Shown here one piece after another: positions 1 to 8,232 of a stretch of DNA of 64,000 nt. Each line of letters begins with the position of its first letter. The first letter of the stretch is position 1. The translations under genes were made by a program, and so were the position numbers. Under the pieces are notes generated by a model. The model had not been told where the DNA came from and did not search any database. It was given only the letters and a program-made list of their open reading frames with translations. The DNA comes from an uncultured Bacteroidia bacterium (GTDB lineage: Bacteria > Bacteroidota > Bacteroidia > NS11-12g > UBA955): assembly GCA_943788195.1 (NCBI GenBank), contig CALSPH010000002.1, positions 186,001-250,000 of the forward strand, read 5' to 3'.

Positions 1-314
1 TGGCATTAGAAATAACAGACAGCAACTTTGAAGAAATCATCAATACAGACAAACCAGTATTGGTTGATTTTTGGGCAGAATGGTGTGGCCCCTGCAGATT
101 GATCGCACCCATTGTAGATGAGCTATCCACAGAATTAGAAGGTAAAGCAATCTTAGGAAAGCTTAACGTGGACGAAAATCAAGAAATTCCAGGAAAGTTT
201 GGAATTCGAAGTATCCCTACCCTTCTAATATTTAAGGGAGGTGAAATTGTAGACAAAATTGTTGGCGCATTGCCCAAGCATGCGATCCAAAAGAAATTGG
301 AAGCACACATTTAG
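1..314 (+). CDS. trxA: Thioredoxin (start codon one base outside window)
   Basis: Small cytoplasmic disulfide reductase. The first two bases are TG followed by an in-frame GCA-TTA-GAA, so the ATG begins one base before the window and the protein is 104 residues, the usual thioredoxin length. The active site WCGPC sits at about residues 28-32, preceded by the VDFWAEWC strand-helix junction; the cis-proline motif SIPT and the C-terminal GA loop follow. An internal TTG at position 60 is not the true start. A strong hairpin terminator follows 19 bases after the stop. A monothiol or secreted TlpA-type protein is unlikely, because there is no signal peptide and both cysteines are present. Confidence 0.97.
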   Translation, partial: ALEITDSNFEEIINTDKPVLVDFWAEWCGPCRLIAPIVDELSTELEGKAILGKLNVDENQEIPGKFGIRSIPTLLIFKGGEIVDKIVGALPKHAIQKKLEAHI

Positions 315-332
315 ATTTAAAATAGAAACAGC

Positions 333-370
333 AAAAGAAGCCAAATCATTGCATGATTTGGCTTCTTTTT
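333..370 (+). terminator. Rho-independent terminator after trxA
   Basis: A 17-bp perfect stem (333-349 with 353-369, core GAAGCCAAATCAT) closes on a 3-base loop and ends in a T run. It lies 19 bases after the trxA stop. A-tract and T-tract are symmetrical, so it could work in both directions. Confidence 0.9.
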
Positions 371-512
371 GGTATAAACTCACTTATTTAACTTAACCAT
401 TTTTCTTTGAGGAATAACGTAAGTCCACTCAAGACAATTTAATGTTCATCTGCTAAAATTAACCAAATCAATGTTTCAAGATTAATACTGCAATCAAAAA
501 TTGACTATAAAC

Positions 513-540
513 AAAAAAGCCACTGTTAAAACAGTAGCCA
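513..540 (-). terminator. Terminator of the 578-814 gene
   Basis: Read on the minus strand, GGCTACTGTT and AACAGTGGCT pair over 10 positions (two as G-U wobbles), followed by TTTTTTGT. On the plus strand the same two positions are C-A mismatches, so the structure is specific to leftward transcripts. It lies 38 bases after the stop of the leftward gene. Confidence 0.8.
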
Positions 541-577
541 TTTTGTAAATCAAATTAAAAAATTACTTATATGTGTG

Positions 578-814
578 CTATGAAGCTTGTAAGTTCGGTA
601 ATAAGCGAAGCATCGTTTTAACGTAATCACTGAATACAGAACGATTGCTGTTAAATAAAAAGTCGAGTTCTTCGTAAAACTCTTTAGTTACGGGATACTT
701 TCCCTCTTTCGTAAAGTGAACGAAATACTTTTTCGCGTTGTTTAATACACTCACCTCTAAGTTTACTTCACTTAAAGTTGTGTTGTATTTTTCTAAAGTT
801 AGGATCTCTGGCAT
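578..814 (-). CDS. Small conserved-looking hypothetical protein
   Basis: A 78-residue soluble protein with an ordinary amino-acid mix, no signal peptide and no membrane segment. I do not recognise a family. It carries a YFVHFTKEGKYPVTKEFYEEL stretch suggesting strand-turn-helix structure and a basic, leucine-rich C-terminus. A dedicated leftward terminator follows 38 bases after the stop, which supports it as a real transcription unit. An overlapping rightward frame at 738-959 has low-complexity composition and is taken as a shadow. Confidence 0.6.
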   Translation of the reverse strand: MPEILTLEKYNTTLSEVNLEVSVLNNAKKYFVHFTKEGKYPVTKEFYEELDFLFNSNRSVFSDYVKTMLRLLPNLQAS

Positions 815-976
815 AGTTTTATTTAATTTTTCTACTACAATCTTAAAACAAGAAAAATCAATAAACCAAATTTATTTGCATTTTTTCACATCATTTTGTA
901 ATTTTTGTTTAATATTTATGCTTTTTATTGTAACTACAAGAAGGCACCCTAAGCGGTAAAATACAACCTGAAACCT

Positions 977-1117
977 TTAGTATGCCTTGGTTTTTGCTTG
1001 TGAGAAACCAAAATTAATGCCTGCTAATGCTGTGATATTATTGGTAGTAGTAAAGTTTTTACCCAATGTAGAGGTGAGGTAGAATTGATCAGAAAGCTGG
1101 TTTATTTTGTTAACCAT
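977..1117 (-). pseudogene. Remnant of an outer-membrane beta-barrel protein C-terminus
   Basis: A 46-residue minus-strand frame reads as alternating polar and hydrophobic strands (FYLTSTLGKNF, then TALAGINFGFS), the pattern of the last two strands of a Bacteroidota outer-membrane barrel, and ends in a short tail. A TGA lies two codons upstream of the only ATG, so nothing longer is encoded. I read it as the surviving 3' end of a lost barrel gene; a short independent gene is less likely. The rest of 815-1278 holds AT-rich sequence in which I see no other gene. Confidence 0.4.
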
Positions 1118-1260
1118 TGCTCAATATCCACCTTAGGTACAAGCTCTTTGACGTATCTAATATCTTAAATAAGCAAACTTTATTTATTATTAATGAACGT
1201 GAATAAATGCAAGTGACCTAACGAATTAAATCATTATAAGATTTTGTCAAACCTTTTCTG

Positions 1261-1268
1261 TAACTTTG
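1261..1268 (+). promoter_or_regulatory. Candidate -7 box TAACTTTG
   Basis: Matches the Bacteroidota -7 consensus TAnnTTTG and lies 10 bases before the ATG at 1279. A TTTTG upstream (1242-1246) is a weak, rather close -33 candidate. Confidence 0.4.
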
Positions 1269-1278
1269 GCTTGAAGCA

Positions 1279-1512
1279 ATGATAGGAACAATATCAAAAG
1301 AGGGTAAGTTCTCACATACCGTAAATAATAATGGCTATGACCATCTATTTACTATTCGTATAAAACAAGTAGGTGTTAAATATATCCGGGTTACTATTGT
1401 ATATGAATATTCTGGAGTTCCTTTAACATTAAGCAAAAAGTATCTTGCTCTGAAACCTGTTATATTAAATTTCCTTGAATCGAATTGCCAAGCAATAACT
1501 ACTAGTTCATAG
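1279..1512 (+). CDS. Small hypothetical protein
   Basis: A 77-residue frame with ATG start just downstream of a TAnnTTTG box. The predicted protein is basic and strand-rich (FTIRIKQVGVKYIRVTIVYEY), without signal peptide or membrane helix. I do not recognise a family. It stands alone between two AT-rich gaps. The promoter-like box and coherent composition make it plausible, but it could be a chance frame. The following 1513-1700 shows nothing recognisable. Confidence 0.4.
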   Translation: MIGTISKEGKFSHTVNNNGYDHLFTIRIKQVGVKYIRVTIVYEYSGVPLTLSKKYLALKPVILNFLESNCQAITTSS

Positions 1513-1702
1513 AAACGGAGCGAAGCATTGAAAGAGAATGGTCTGGTCTAGTCGAGATGAGATCTTATTCAAACTAAAGCTTCTTACAATCTCTTTATAA
1601 CCCTTGATCTCTTTTCTTAATTTGAGACATCCATAGCCACTTCTTACCCTCCCCTTACATCCTAATTCCATTATATACAGAGCTATAAATAGGCAATAAA
1701 CG

Positions 1703-1727
1703 AAAAAACCCCGAAAAATCGGGGTTT
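1703..1727 (-). terminator. Terminator of the tRNA/GIY-YIG unit
   Basis: CCCCGA/TCGGGG stem (1709-1714 with 1719-1724) with a four-base loop. The A run at 1703-1708 gives a U tract for leftward transcripts. It lies about 60 bases after the GIY-YIG stop. Confidence 0.8.
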
Positions 1728-1744
1728 AATATGCTGAACTATTG

Positions 1745-1784
1745 TTTGTGCCCCAGGCGCCCCCCATGCTTCGGGGTTGAACCC
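1745..1784 (-). repeat. Partial duplication of the tRNA-Leu 3' end
   Basis: The 15 bases at 1745-1759 are identical to 2112-2126, the 3' acceptor end of tRNA-Leu plus its flank. A TTGAACCC T-loop core (1777-1784) also matches the tRNA (2131-2138), but here the two parts are separated by about 13 extra bases that form a CCCC...GGGG mini-hairpin. The piece cannot fold as a tRNA. The two copies bracket the GIY-YIG gene like the core sites of an element inserted at a tRNA. Confidence 0.6.
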
Positions 1785-1789
1785 ATAAT

Positions 1790-2077
1790 CTATGCTAACA
1801 ATTTATTAGAAATGCTTTCCGCCATTTGCGGATCATTGACTAAGCGATTTATCAAATCACTTGATTTCATGCGCTTAATAAAAGCCTCAAAAGCATATGC
1901 ATGAGCTGAAGACACACACTTATATTTCCATTTTGATATCCAAGGTATACCTTTAGTGGTGAATGCTTCTTGATAAATGCCATTATTGTGCTCTACCAAT
2001 CGCTTGGTGACATCATCTGTGGTACCCACATAATTTCGATCAAGTTTTTCTGAATAGAGAATATAAACGTAGTACAT
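1790..2077 (-). CDS. GIY-YIG nuclease family protein
   Basis: A 95-residue single-domain protein beginning MYYVYILYSE, the classic start of the UvrC-N-like GIY-YIG family, followed by NYVGTT, a basic R-L-V-E-H-N helix, a KWKY strand and a C-terminal A-FIKRMKSS helix that holds the conserved glutamate-lysine region. The frame stays open to an ATG at 2098, but family members begin at MYYVYIL, so 2077 is preferred. Such proteins are thought to be standalone DNA nucleases of unknown role. It directly follows tRNA-Leu on the same strand and is flanked by a duplicated tRNA-Leu 3' end. Confidence 0.85.
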   Translation of the reverse strand: MYYVYILYSEKLDRNYVGTTDDVTKRLVEHNNGIYQEAFTTKGIPWISKWKYKCVSSAHAYAFEAFIKRMKSSDLINRLVNDPQMAESISNKLLA

Positions 2078-2115
2078 AGCAACAAAAAAGCCTACCATTT
2101 CTGATAAGCTATTTG

Positions 2116-2201
2116 TGCCCCAGGCGGGACTTGAACCCGCACTCGCTTTAAGGCGAACGGGATTTTAAGTCCCGCGTGTCTACCAATTCCACCACCAGGG
2201 C
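2116..2201 (-). tRNA. tRNA-Leu (anticodon UAA)
   Basis: An 86-nt class II tRNA on the minus strand. Acceptor GCCCTGG pairs with CTGGGGC through two G-U wobbles; the D-loop contains GGTAGAC; the anticodon loop is CTTAAAA (UAA) on a GGGA/TCCC stem; there is a long variable arm and a GGTTCAAGT T-arm. The CCA end is not encoded. It lies 42 bases downstream of tRNA-Gly and is probably co-transcribed with it. Confidence 0.95.
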
Positions 2202-2243
2202 TGGTGATTACCAATAAAAAAGCCCATTTCTGGACTTCTTTGG

Positions 2244-2317
2244 AGCGGGAAGACGAGGTTCGAACTCGCGACCTCAACCTTGGCAAGGTTGCGCTCTACC
2301 AGCTGAGCTATTCCCGC
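2244..2317 (-). tRNA. tRNA-Gly (anticodon GCC)
   Basis: A 74-nt minus-strand tRNA. Acceptor GCGGGAA pairs with TTCCCGC; AGCTCAGCTGGTAGAGC forms the D-arm; the anticodon loop TTGCCAA reads GCC; AGTTCGAACC is the T-loop region. First gene of a two-tRNA cluster with tRNA-Leu. Confidence 0.96.
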
Positions 2318-2399
2318 AATTGGAGTGCAAATGTAATATCTATCCAGTTAATTCAGCAAAGTTTTTTTACTAAAGTTTATTTTTTTTTTCTTTGTTCCA

Positions 2400-3524
2400 A
2401 TGCTCAACCAAGAAAGTCACTGGATTAAAGAAACCTACCGTCAACATTTTGACCTGATAATTCTTGGAAATGGATTTACCGGAATGCAGTCTGCATTACA
2501 AATCAAGAAAAAATACCCGCAAAAAAGCATTGCCATTGTTGATCAATCCTATATTTCAAAGGGCGCCTCTTTGCGCAATGCTGGATTTGCTTGTTTTGGA
2601 AGTGTAGGTGAGATTTTGGATGATCTCCAATCTACTCCCGAATCGGAGGTGTTTGAATTGGTAAATATGCGCTTTACTGGGCTGCAATACTTGCAAGAAG
2701 ATTTCAGCGACATCGATTATCGCAACGGTAATGCATTAGAACTTTTTTTACCAAGCGAGGAACAACACTATCACCTTTGTATAGAAAAGCTAGATTGGGT
2801 GAATGAACAGATGAAACCCATCACGGGCAATCCTGAAACCTATCAGACCCAAACACATCCGTACGATGCTTCTTTTCAAGCCCTGGCCATTGCAGATACT
2901 GCGGAAGGTCATTTGCACACAGGAAAACTCTATCATCGCATGCAACAACAGGTTATTGCCGCAGGTATTTACTGGATTGGAGACTTTAAAGTAGACCGTT
3001 ATGAAAAAGTGAATGGGGTTTTTGAAGTATGGAGCAAAACCAAAGATCAAATCAAAGCGGATGCAATGGTTTCTTGTTTAAATGCCTTTACAAGTGAAAT
3101 ACTGAACGTTGTGGAGCTTGTTCCTGCTCGAGGTCAAATTATCGTAACTCAAGCGCTTGCACATAATCCCATAAATGGAATACTGCATGCAGACAAAGGA
3201 TATATCTATGCACGCGATATTGGAGATCGCATCCTTATTGGAGGTGGTCGGAACATGGATGCAATAACCGAAACAACGCTTTCTATGGAAACCAATGATA
3301 AAATCACCGAGTACTTACTGGACTTTGTGAATGACAAGCTGCTTATGAATGAAACTACAGCAATTGAGCATACCTGGTCGGGTATAATGGGCATGGCTCC
3401 GCAAAAAGGAGCATTCCCCATTATTAAAGAAGAACAAACGGGATTCTGGTCCTGCTATCGATTAGGTGGAATGGGCGTTGCGCTTTCTTCTGTTATTGCA
3501 CGTAAAGTGGCAGAACGGATTTAA
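2400..3524 (+). CDS. FAD-dependent amino-acid/amine oxidoreductase (DAO family)
   Basis: A 374-residue flavoprotein of the D-amino-acid oxidase / glycine oxidase superfamily. The N-terminal Rossmann strand FDLIILGNGFTG (GxGxxG, residues about 23-28) binds the FAD ADP moiety; IAIVDQ supplies the acidic residue at the end of the second strand; a C-terminal YRLGGMGVALSS closes the FAD site. There is no signal peptide, so it is cytoplasmic or peripheral. The substrate cannot be told from sequence; deamination of a small amino acid or N-methyl amine is typical. It stands alone, convergent with aconitase. The ATG at 2400 is the first in frame after the tRNA cluster. Confidence 0.85.
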   Translation: MLNQESHWIKETYRQHFDLIILGNGFTGMQSALQIKKKYPQKSIAIVDQSYISKGASLRNAGFACFGSVGEILDDLQSTPESEVFELVNMRFTGLQYLQEDFSDIDYRNGNALELFLPSEEQHYHLCIEKLDWVNEQMKPITGNPETYQTQTHPYDASFQALAIADTAEGHLHTGKLYHRMQQQVIAAGIYWIGDFKVDRYEKVNGVFEVWSKTKDQIKADAMVSCLNAFTSEILNVVELVPARGQIIVTQALAHNPINGILHADKGYIYARDIGDRILIGGGRNMDAITETTLSMETNDKITEYLLDFVNDKLLMNETTAIEHTWSGIMGMAPQKGAFPIIKEEQTGFWSCYRLGGMGVALSSVIARKVAERI

Positions 3525-3557
3525 ACTAAACCCTTTGCCTTGTTTGAACTTCGCTAA

Positions 3558-5822
3558 TTAAGCATTTTCGGCACGAATAATATTCAGTGCGCTTCCAGCT
3601 TTAAACCAATCGATTTGTGCTTGGTTGTAGGTATGGTTGGCTTTAATATCTTCGGTGCTTCCATCTTTATGGTTGATACGAATAGTTAAAGGCGTATCAG
3701 GTGCGAAGGTGGTTAAACCTAAAATATCAAAGGTGTCATCCTCTCTAATTTTATCGTAATCGGCTTTGTCTGTAAAAGTTAAACCCAACATCCCTTGCTT
3801 CTTCAAGTTGGTTTCGTGAATCCGTGCAAATGATTTTACAATCACTGCTCTAACACCCAAATGTCTCGGCTCCATGGCAGCATGCTCACGTGAACTTCCT
3901 TCTCCGTAGTTTTCTTCTCCTACTACCATAGAAAATTCGCCTGCTCCTTTAATCATCCGTTGCACTTTTGGTACACTGTCATATTCGCCAGTTAATGGGT
4001 TCAATACAGAATCTGCCTTTTCATTAAAGTAATTCATGGCTCCAATCAACATGTTGTTGGAGATATTATCTAAATGGCCTCTGTAGGTTAACCATGGACC
4101 GGCCATCGAAATATGGTCGGTGGTACATTTCCCTTTGGCTTTAATCAAAAGTTTCACTCCCATTAAATCCGTTCCCTCCCATGGAGCAAATGGCTCTAAC
4201 AATTGCAAACGGTTAGATTTTGGATCTACAGAAACCTGTACTCCGCTTCCATCTTCCATAGGGGCCAAATAACCCGCATCCTCAACATCAAACCCTCTCG
4301 GTGGCAATTCTATGCCAACAGGCTCATCTAAGAGCACTTGCTCTCCATTCTTATTGGTTAAGGTGTCGGTAATTGGGTTAAAGTCCAATCTTCCAGAGAT
4401 CGCAATGGCCGCCACCATTTCGGGTGAGGTTACAAATGCATGGGTTTTTGGATTACCATCGGCACGTTTAGAGAAGTTACGGTTAAAAGAATGCACAATG
4501 GTGTTCTTGGGCCCATTCTTGGGATCGCTGTATCTGGCCCATTGACCAATACATGGTCCACAAGCGTTGGTAAAGATGGTGGCATCTAAATCTTCAAATA
4601 CTTTCAACAATCCATCGCGTTCTGCGGTAAATCGCACTTGCTCTGACCCCGGGTTTATTCCAAATTCTGATTTGGTTTCTAGTCCCTTATCCACTGCTTG
4701 CTTCGCTATAGAAGCTGCACGTGACAAATCTTCGTATGAAGAGTTGGTGCATGAACCTATTAAGCCCCACTCCACCTTCAACGGCCAACCGTTCGCATTC
4801 GCTTTTTCCGTCATTGAGCCTACTTCAGTAGCTAAATCCGGTGTAAATGGTCCGTTGATATGTGGCATTAATGTATTCAAATCGATTTCAATCACTTGAT
4901 CGAAATAGTCTGCTGGATTGGCATATACTTCTGCATCTCCAGTTAAGTGTTCGCGTATTCCGTTGGCAAGATCAGCAACCGCTGCACGTTCTGTGGCACG
5001 TAAATAACGCTCCATGGCGTCATCGTATCCAAAGGTTGAAGTGGTTGCGCCTATTTCTGCACCCATATTACAAATGGTTCCTTTACCGGTACAAGATAAA
5101 GATAAGGCTCCTTCGCCAAAATATTCAACAATGGCTCCCGTTCCTCCTTTTACGGTGAGGATATCTGCCACTTTAAGAATTACATCTTTAGAAGAACTCC
5201 ATCCGCTTAGTTTACCGGTCAATTTTACCCCAATCAATTTTGGGAATTTTAATTCCCAAGCCATACCGGCCATGACATCTACTGCGTCAGCTCCACCCAC
5301 ACCGATGGCCACCATACCCAATCCACCAGCATTCACCGTGTGTGAATCGGTACCGATCATCATACCTCCAGGAAATGCATAGTTCTCGAGCACCACCTGA
5401 TGAATAATTCCTGCACCCGGCTTCCAAAATCCGATTCCGTATTTATTGGATACCGATTCCAAGAAGTTGAATACCTCATTGCTGGTATTGATTGCGTTTT
5501 GCAAATCTTTATCTGCCCCTAATTTGGCTTGAATTAAATGATCACAATGCACTGTGGTAGGTACAGCAACTTGTGCCTTACCTGCCTGCATAAATTGCAA
5601 CAATGCCATTTGAGCCGTTGCATCTTGACATGCTATGCGATCTGGTGCAAAGTCTACATAACTTTTACCACGTGCATGCGCCTGAGTAGCATCCCCTTCC
5701 CAAAGGTGAGAATATAAAATCTTCTCCGACAAGGTCAATGGTTTTCCAACCACTTTTCTTGCTTTTTCAATCCTGGCAGGCATTTGGTCGTAGACCTTTT
5801 TTATCATTTCTAAATCAAACAT
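3558..5822 (-). CDS. acn: Aconitate hydratase
   Basis: TCA-cycle enzyme converting citrate to isocitrate through cis-aconitate with a [4Fe-4S] cluster. Cluster cysteines are in GSCTNSS (about residue 358) and ACGPCIGQW (about 421 and 424). Other landmarks are the N-terminal HCDH, GTDSHT, and the C-terminal swivel domain [14 protein letters not shown]. At about 754 residues it matches the mitochondrial-type aconitase of Bacteroidota. The frame is open to an ATG at 5855, but the ATG at 5822 ([11 protein letters not shown]) fits the family start, and a TACTTTCG -7-like box (5844-5851) lies between the two. Leftward and monocistronic. Confidence 0.96.
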   Translation of the reverse strand: MFDLEMIKKVYDQMPARIEKARKVVGKPLTLSEKILYSHLWEGDATQAHARGKSYVDFAPDRIACQDATAQMALLQFMQAGKAQVAVPTTVHCDHLIQAKLGADKDLQNAINTSNEVFNFLESVSNKYGIGFWKPGAGIIHQVVLENYAFPGGMMIGTDSHTVNAGGLGMVAIGVGGADAVDVMAGMAWELKFPKLIGVKLTGKLSGWSSSKDVILKVADILTVKGGTGAIVEYFGEGALSLSCTGKGTICNMGAEIGATTSTFGYDDAMERYLRATERAAVADLANGIREHLTGDAEVYANPADYFDQVIEIDLNTLMPHINGPFTPDLATEVGSMTEKANANGWPLKVEWGLIGSCTNSSYEDLSRAASIAKQAVDKGLETKSEFGINPGSEQVRFTAERDGLLKVFEDLDATIFTNACGPCIGQWARYSDPKNGPKNTIVHSFNRNFSKRADGNPKTHAFVTSPEMVAAIAISGRLDFNPITDTLTNKNGEQVLLDEPVGIELPPRGFDVEDAGYLAPMEDGSGVQVSVDPKSNRLQLLEPFAPWEGTDLMGVKLLIKAKGKCTTDHISMAGPWLTYRGHLDNISNNMLIGAMNYFNEKADSVLNPLTGEYDSVPKVQRMIKGAGEFSMVVGEENYGEGSSREHAAMEPRHLGVRAVIVKSFARIHETNLKKQGMLGLTFTDKADYDKIREDDTFDILGLTTFAPDTPLTIRINHKDGSTEDIKANHTYNQAQIDWFKAGSALNIIRAENA

Positions 5823-5907
5823 AGGCGTATTTTTTGGGTAGTGCGAAAGTACCATTTTCGCTTCAAAATCGGAAACGATTTTGACTCTAATTAATAATTG
5901 AGCTGTC

Positions 5908-5976
5908 TGATGTTGGATGCTAGAAGTTAGATGCTAAGTTAAAACAACATCTAACCACTAACTTCCAACATCCAAC
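5908..5976. repeat. Imperfect palindrome in the acn-scoB gap
   Basis: TGTTGGATGCTAGAAGTTAGATG (5911-5933) is matched in inverse by sequence at 5948-5970, with CATCTAAC...ACTTCCAACATCC on the right arm and an AT-rich loop. It is a long hairpin between divergent genes. Such TTAGA/TCTAA palindromes recur in intergenic regions of Bacteroidota. The following CT-rich stretch to 6050 shows no structure. Confidence 0.6.
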
Positions 5977-6051
5977 CCAATAATCTCCCTTGTATTTCTA
6001 CTTTCTAATTACTACCTACTAATCCCTATTTCCTAATTACTCCCCATTCCT

Positions 6052-6059
6052 TATCTTTG
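6052..6059 (+). promoter_or_regulatory. -7 box TATCTTTG for the CoA-transferase gene
   Basis: Exact TAnnTTTG match ending five bases before the ATG at 6065. Transcription would start at or next to the start codon, giving an almost leaderless mRNA. Confidence 0.6.
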
Positions 6060-6064
6060 AGCCA

Positions 6065-6718
6065 ATGTTAGATAAGTACGGAATTGCAAAGCGGATCGCC
6101 CAAGAATTACAAGATGGATATTATGTAAACCTAGGGATAGGCATACCTACCTTGGTAGCCAACTATATTCCGGAGGGTTTAGATGTGGTTTTGCAGTCCG
6201 AAAACGGCTTATTGGGCATTGGTCCATTTCCTATAGAGGGGAATGAAGATGCCGATTTAATCAATGCAGGCAAGCAAACCATTACCACCACCAAAGGTTC
6301 TGCCTTTTTTGATAGTGCCACCAGTTTTGGTATGATTCGATCAGGAAGAGTTGACTTAACGGTCTTGGGTGCGATGGAAGTATCCGACAATGGCGACATC
6401 GCCAACTGGAAGATTCCAGGTAAAATGGTGAAAGGCATGGGTGGCGCCATGGATTTGGTAGCTAGTGCAAAGAACATTATTGTAGCTATGAACCATACGA
6501 ACCGTGCTGGTGAATCGAAACTATTGAGTAAATGCAGTCTTCCGATAACGGGTTTGAATTGCGTAAAGAAAGTAGTGACCAATTTGGGCGTGTTTGAAAT
6601 CACGGAGCGCGGTTTTGAGCTGAAAGAAATAGCTCCAGATGTTACGATTGATGAAGTTAAAAATGCCACTGCAGGAAGACTAATTGTTGAGGGAGATATT
6701 CCGGTGATCGAAGTATGA
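6065..6718 (+). CDS. scoB: 3-oxoacid CoA-transferase subunit B
   Basis: Beta subunit of a succinyl-CoA:acetoacetate (or acetate:acetoacetate) CoA-transferase, which moves CoA between acyl groups in ketone-body use. The catalytic glutamate is E46 in SENGLLGIG; GIGIPTLVANY forms the N-terminal loop; MKGMGGAMDLV and GFELKEIAPD are typical of the B subunit. Its 217 residues match the family. The A subunit, usually the immediate neighbour, is absent from this window: upstream is divergent aconitase and downstream a DCC protein. A second locus for subunit A must be assumed if the enzyme is active. Confidence 0.93.
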   Translation: MLDKYGIAKRIAQELQDGYYVNLGIGIPTLVANYIPEGLDVVLQSENGLLGIGPFPIEGNEDADLINAGKQTITTTKGSAFFDSATSFGMIRSGRVDLTVLGAMEVSDNGDIANWKIPGKMVKGMGGAMDLVASAKNIIVAMNHTNRAGESKLLSKCSLPITGLNCVKKVVTNLGVFEITERGFELKEIAPDVTIDEVKNATAGRLIVEGDIPVIEV

Positions 6719-6756
6719 TCAATGGAAAATTGAAAATTGAAAACGAAAAAACGTTT

Positions 6757-6806
6757 TCCGTCATCCTGAGTGTCCGCCAGCTGGCGGATGTATCGAAGGA
6801 AAGGAA
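6757..6806 (+). repeat. Dispersed repeat family A, copy 1
   Basis: Core CGTCATCCTGAGTG and TGTATCGAAGGAAAG flank a perfect 16-base palindrome (6773-6788, TCCGCCAG/CTGGCGGA). The same flanks recur at 12848-12893 (inverted) and 14872-14915. It lies in the short gap between scoB and the DCC gene. Confidence 0.75.
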
Positions 6807-6825
6807 AATTAAGTATTCATTCATA

Positions 6826-7230
6826 ATGAATAAGCCCACTACGCCAAATGCCCATTACCAACCCATCATCTTTTTTGACGGGTACTGCAACCTCTGTAAT
6901 AGGTCGGTGGATTGGGTGATGCGCAAGGACAAGAAGCAGGTATTTCAATTTGCTTCTTTGCAAGGCAAAACGGCAGCAGAATTATTGGGAGCCCAACTGG
7001 AAGGATTGGATTCGGTGGTACTTTATTCCGATGGCAAGTTGTACAGCCATTATCAAGCGGTTGGGTTGATCTGCAAACAGCTTCCTTTTCCGTATTCCCT
7101 GGGATTGGTTTTCTATATCTTACCCGACTTCATCTATAATTGGATAGCCCGAAACCGCTACCGCTGGTTTGGTAAAAGAGAGACTTGTCGTTTGCCTACG
7201 GAAGATGAAAAAGTCCGTTTCTTGGGTTAA
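6826..7230 (+). CDS. DCC family thiol-disulfide oxidoreductase (DUF393)
   Basis: A 134-residue protein with the family-defining N-terminal motif FFDGYCNLCNRSVDW (DGxCxxC) and the C-terminal RNRYRWFG segment. These proteins have a thioredoxin-like fold and a presumed redox role; partners are unknown. The frame stays open upstream to 6715, but that part is translated intergenic repeat, so the ATG at 6826 (MNKPTTPNAHYQ) is chosen. It follows scoB by about 107 bases occupied by repeat family A. Confidence 0.88.
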   Translation: MNKPTTPNAHYQPIIFFDGYCNLCNRSVDWVMRKDKKQVFQFASLQGKTAAELLGAQLEGLDSVVLYSDGKLYSHYQAVGLICKQLPFPYSLGLVFYILPDFIYNWIARNRYRWFGKRETCRLPTEDEKVRFLG

Positions 7231-7314
7231 GTAAATGGATTATTTATGACCGATAATGCGATTGATTTTGGTGCAGTTTTGTTTATATTGCGCCTTGTTA
7301 AAAATTAACCCAGC

Positions 7315-8004
7315 ATGAAATTGAAAGCCCTCTTATTTTGTATGACCTTTGTCTTTAGCAGTATCAGTTTGTTATCCCAAACCATTTGGGCAGGACCTAC
7401 GATAACGTTCACCAAAGAGAATAACTCCGATTGGAAAATGGAAGCAAACCAAGACCGTATTACGGATAGTGTTTGGATTACGCGAGGCCAAGACAAAGGC
7501 ATTTTTAATATCTATAAGGATACTGCTTATTCATCTACAACCCCAACGGATACCGAATGGGCCTTTGGAACCACCACCAACTTAACCGGTTTGGTCTTTA
7601 AGCCCTTCTTTGCGGCCAATGGTAGTGTAAAACCAGATAATGACAAGCCTATGGTGATGCACATTATCAGCGAAGACATTTATATCAACGTAACATTTAA
7701 GAGCTGGGGCGCTAGTAAGTCGGGTGGGTTCAGTTACCAGCGTTCAACCCCGGGCAGCATGAATACCGCCAATGCAACAACAGCCCAAACCAGCGCAAAA
7801 CTCTACCCCAACCCGGCCTCTAAGAACATCAAACTATCTGGGATAACCGAAGTACATAATTACACGATCTACAATCATTTGGGAGTCGCTATTCGAACAG
7901 GGGTAGCAACCAACAACCCAACCATTGACATTCAAAACCTGGCTCAAGGGGTTTACCACTTCCAATTGGAAGGGGGTGCATCCTTGCGCTTTGTGAAGGA
8001 GTAA
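7315..8004 (+). CDS. Secreted protein with T9SS sorting domain
   Basis: A 229-residue extracellular protein. Residues 1-21 form a signal peptide (KALLFCMTFVFSSISLLSQ). The middle has tryptophan-rich strands (TIWAGPTITFTKENN, WITRGQDKGIFNIY) resembling a small beta-sandwich. The last 70 residues are a type A T9SS domain: KLYPNPASKNIKLSG, YTIYNHLGVAIRTG, GVYHFQLEGG and a basic end. The passenger function is unknown. It would cross the inner membrane by Sec and the outer membrane by T9SS, whose plug-domain protein lies at 43-44 kb. The next 228 bases (8005-8232) are AT-rich and show no feature. Confidence 0.88.
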   Translation: MKLKALLFCMTFVFSSISLLSQTIWAGPTITFTKENNSDWKMEANQDRITDSVWITRGQDKGIFNIYKDTAYSSTTPTDTEWAFGTTTNLTGLVFKPFFAANGSVKPDNDKPMVMHIISEDIYINVTFKSWGASKSGGFSYQRSTPGSMNTANATTAQTSAKLYPNPASKNIKLSGITEVHNYTIYNHLGVAIRTGVATNNPTIDIQNLAQGVYHFQLEGGASLRFVKE

Positions 8005-8232
8005 TTTCTAAATTATTGGTATTTCAGGTCCATTGATAATGTTGTATAAACTGAATATATAGTATACCTTTATTAATTTTATATTCTGCTGGAAATATAC
8101 TAAATTTTGAGTTACATCAACAGATACAGTAGCAATGCATCTATATCAGATTCTTACAAACTTTCGTAAAATGGTGTGTTATATGCAACTGAAGACTATA
8201 CTCAGAATCACATATACAGGATAACGCTTGTT

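Noticed and set aside
738-959. Rightward open frame antisense to the 578-814 gene
   Set aside because: Low-complexity hydrophobic composition, no promoter box, and it overlaps a gene with its own terminator.
2092-2428. Open frames over the tRNA cluster on both strands
   Set aside because: They only read through tRNA-Leu and tRNA-Gly; the tRNA folds explain the sequence.
4312-5382. Several open frames antisense to aconitase
   Set aside because: Shadows of a highly conserved coding region.
6715-6825. N-terminal extension of the DCC gene
   Set aside because: Its codons are translated intergenic repeat; the protein family begins at 6826.
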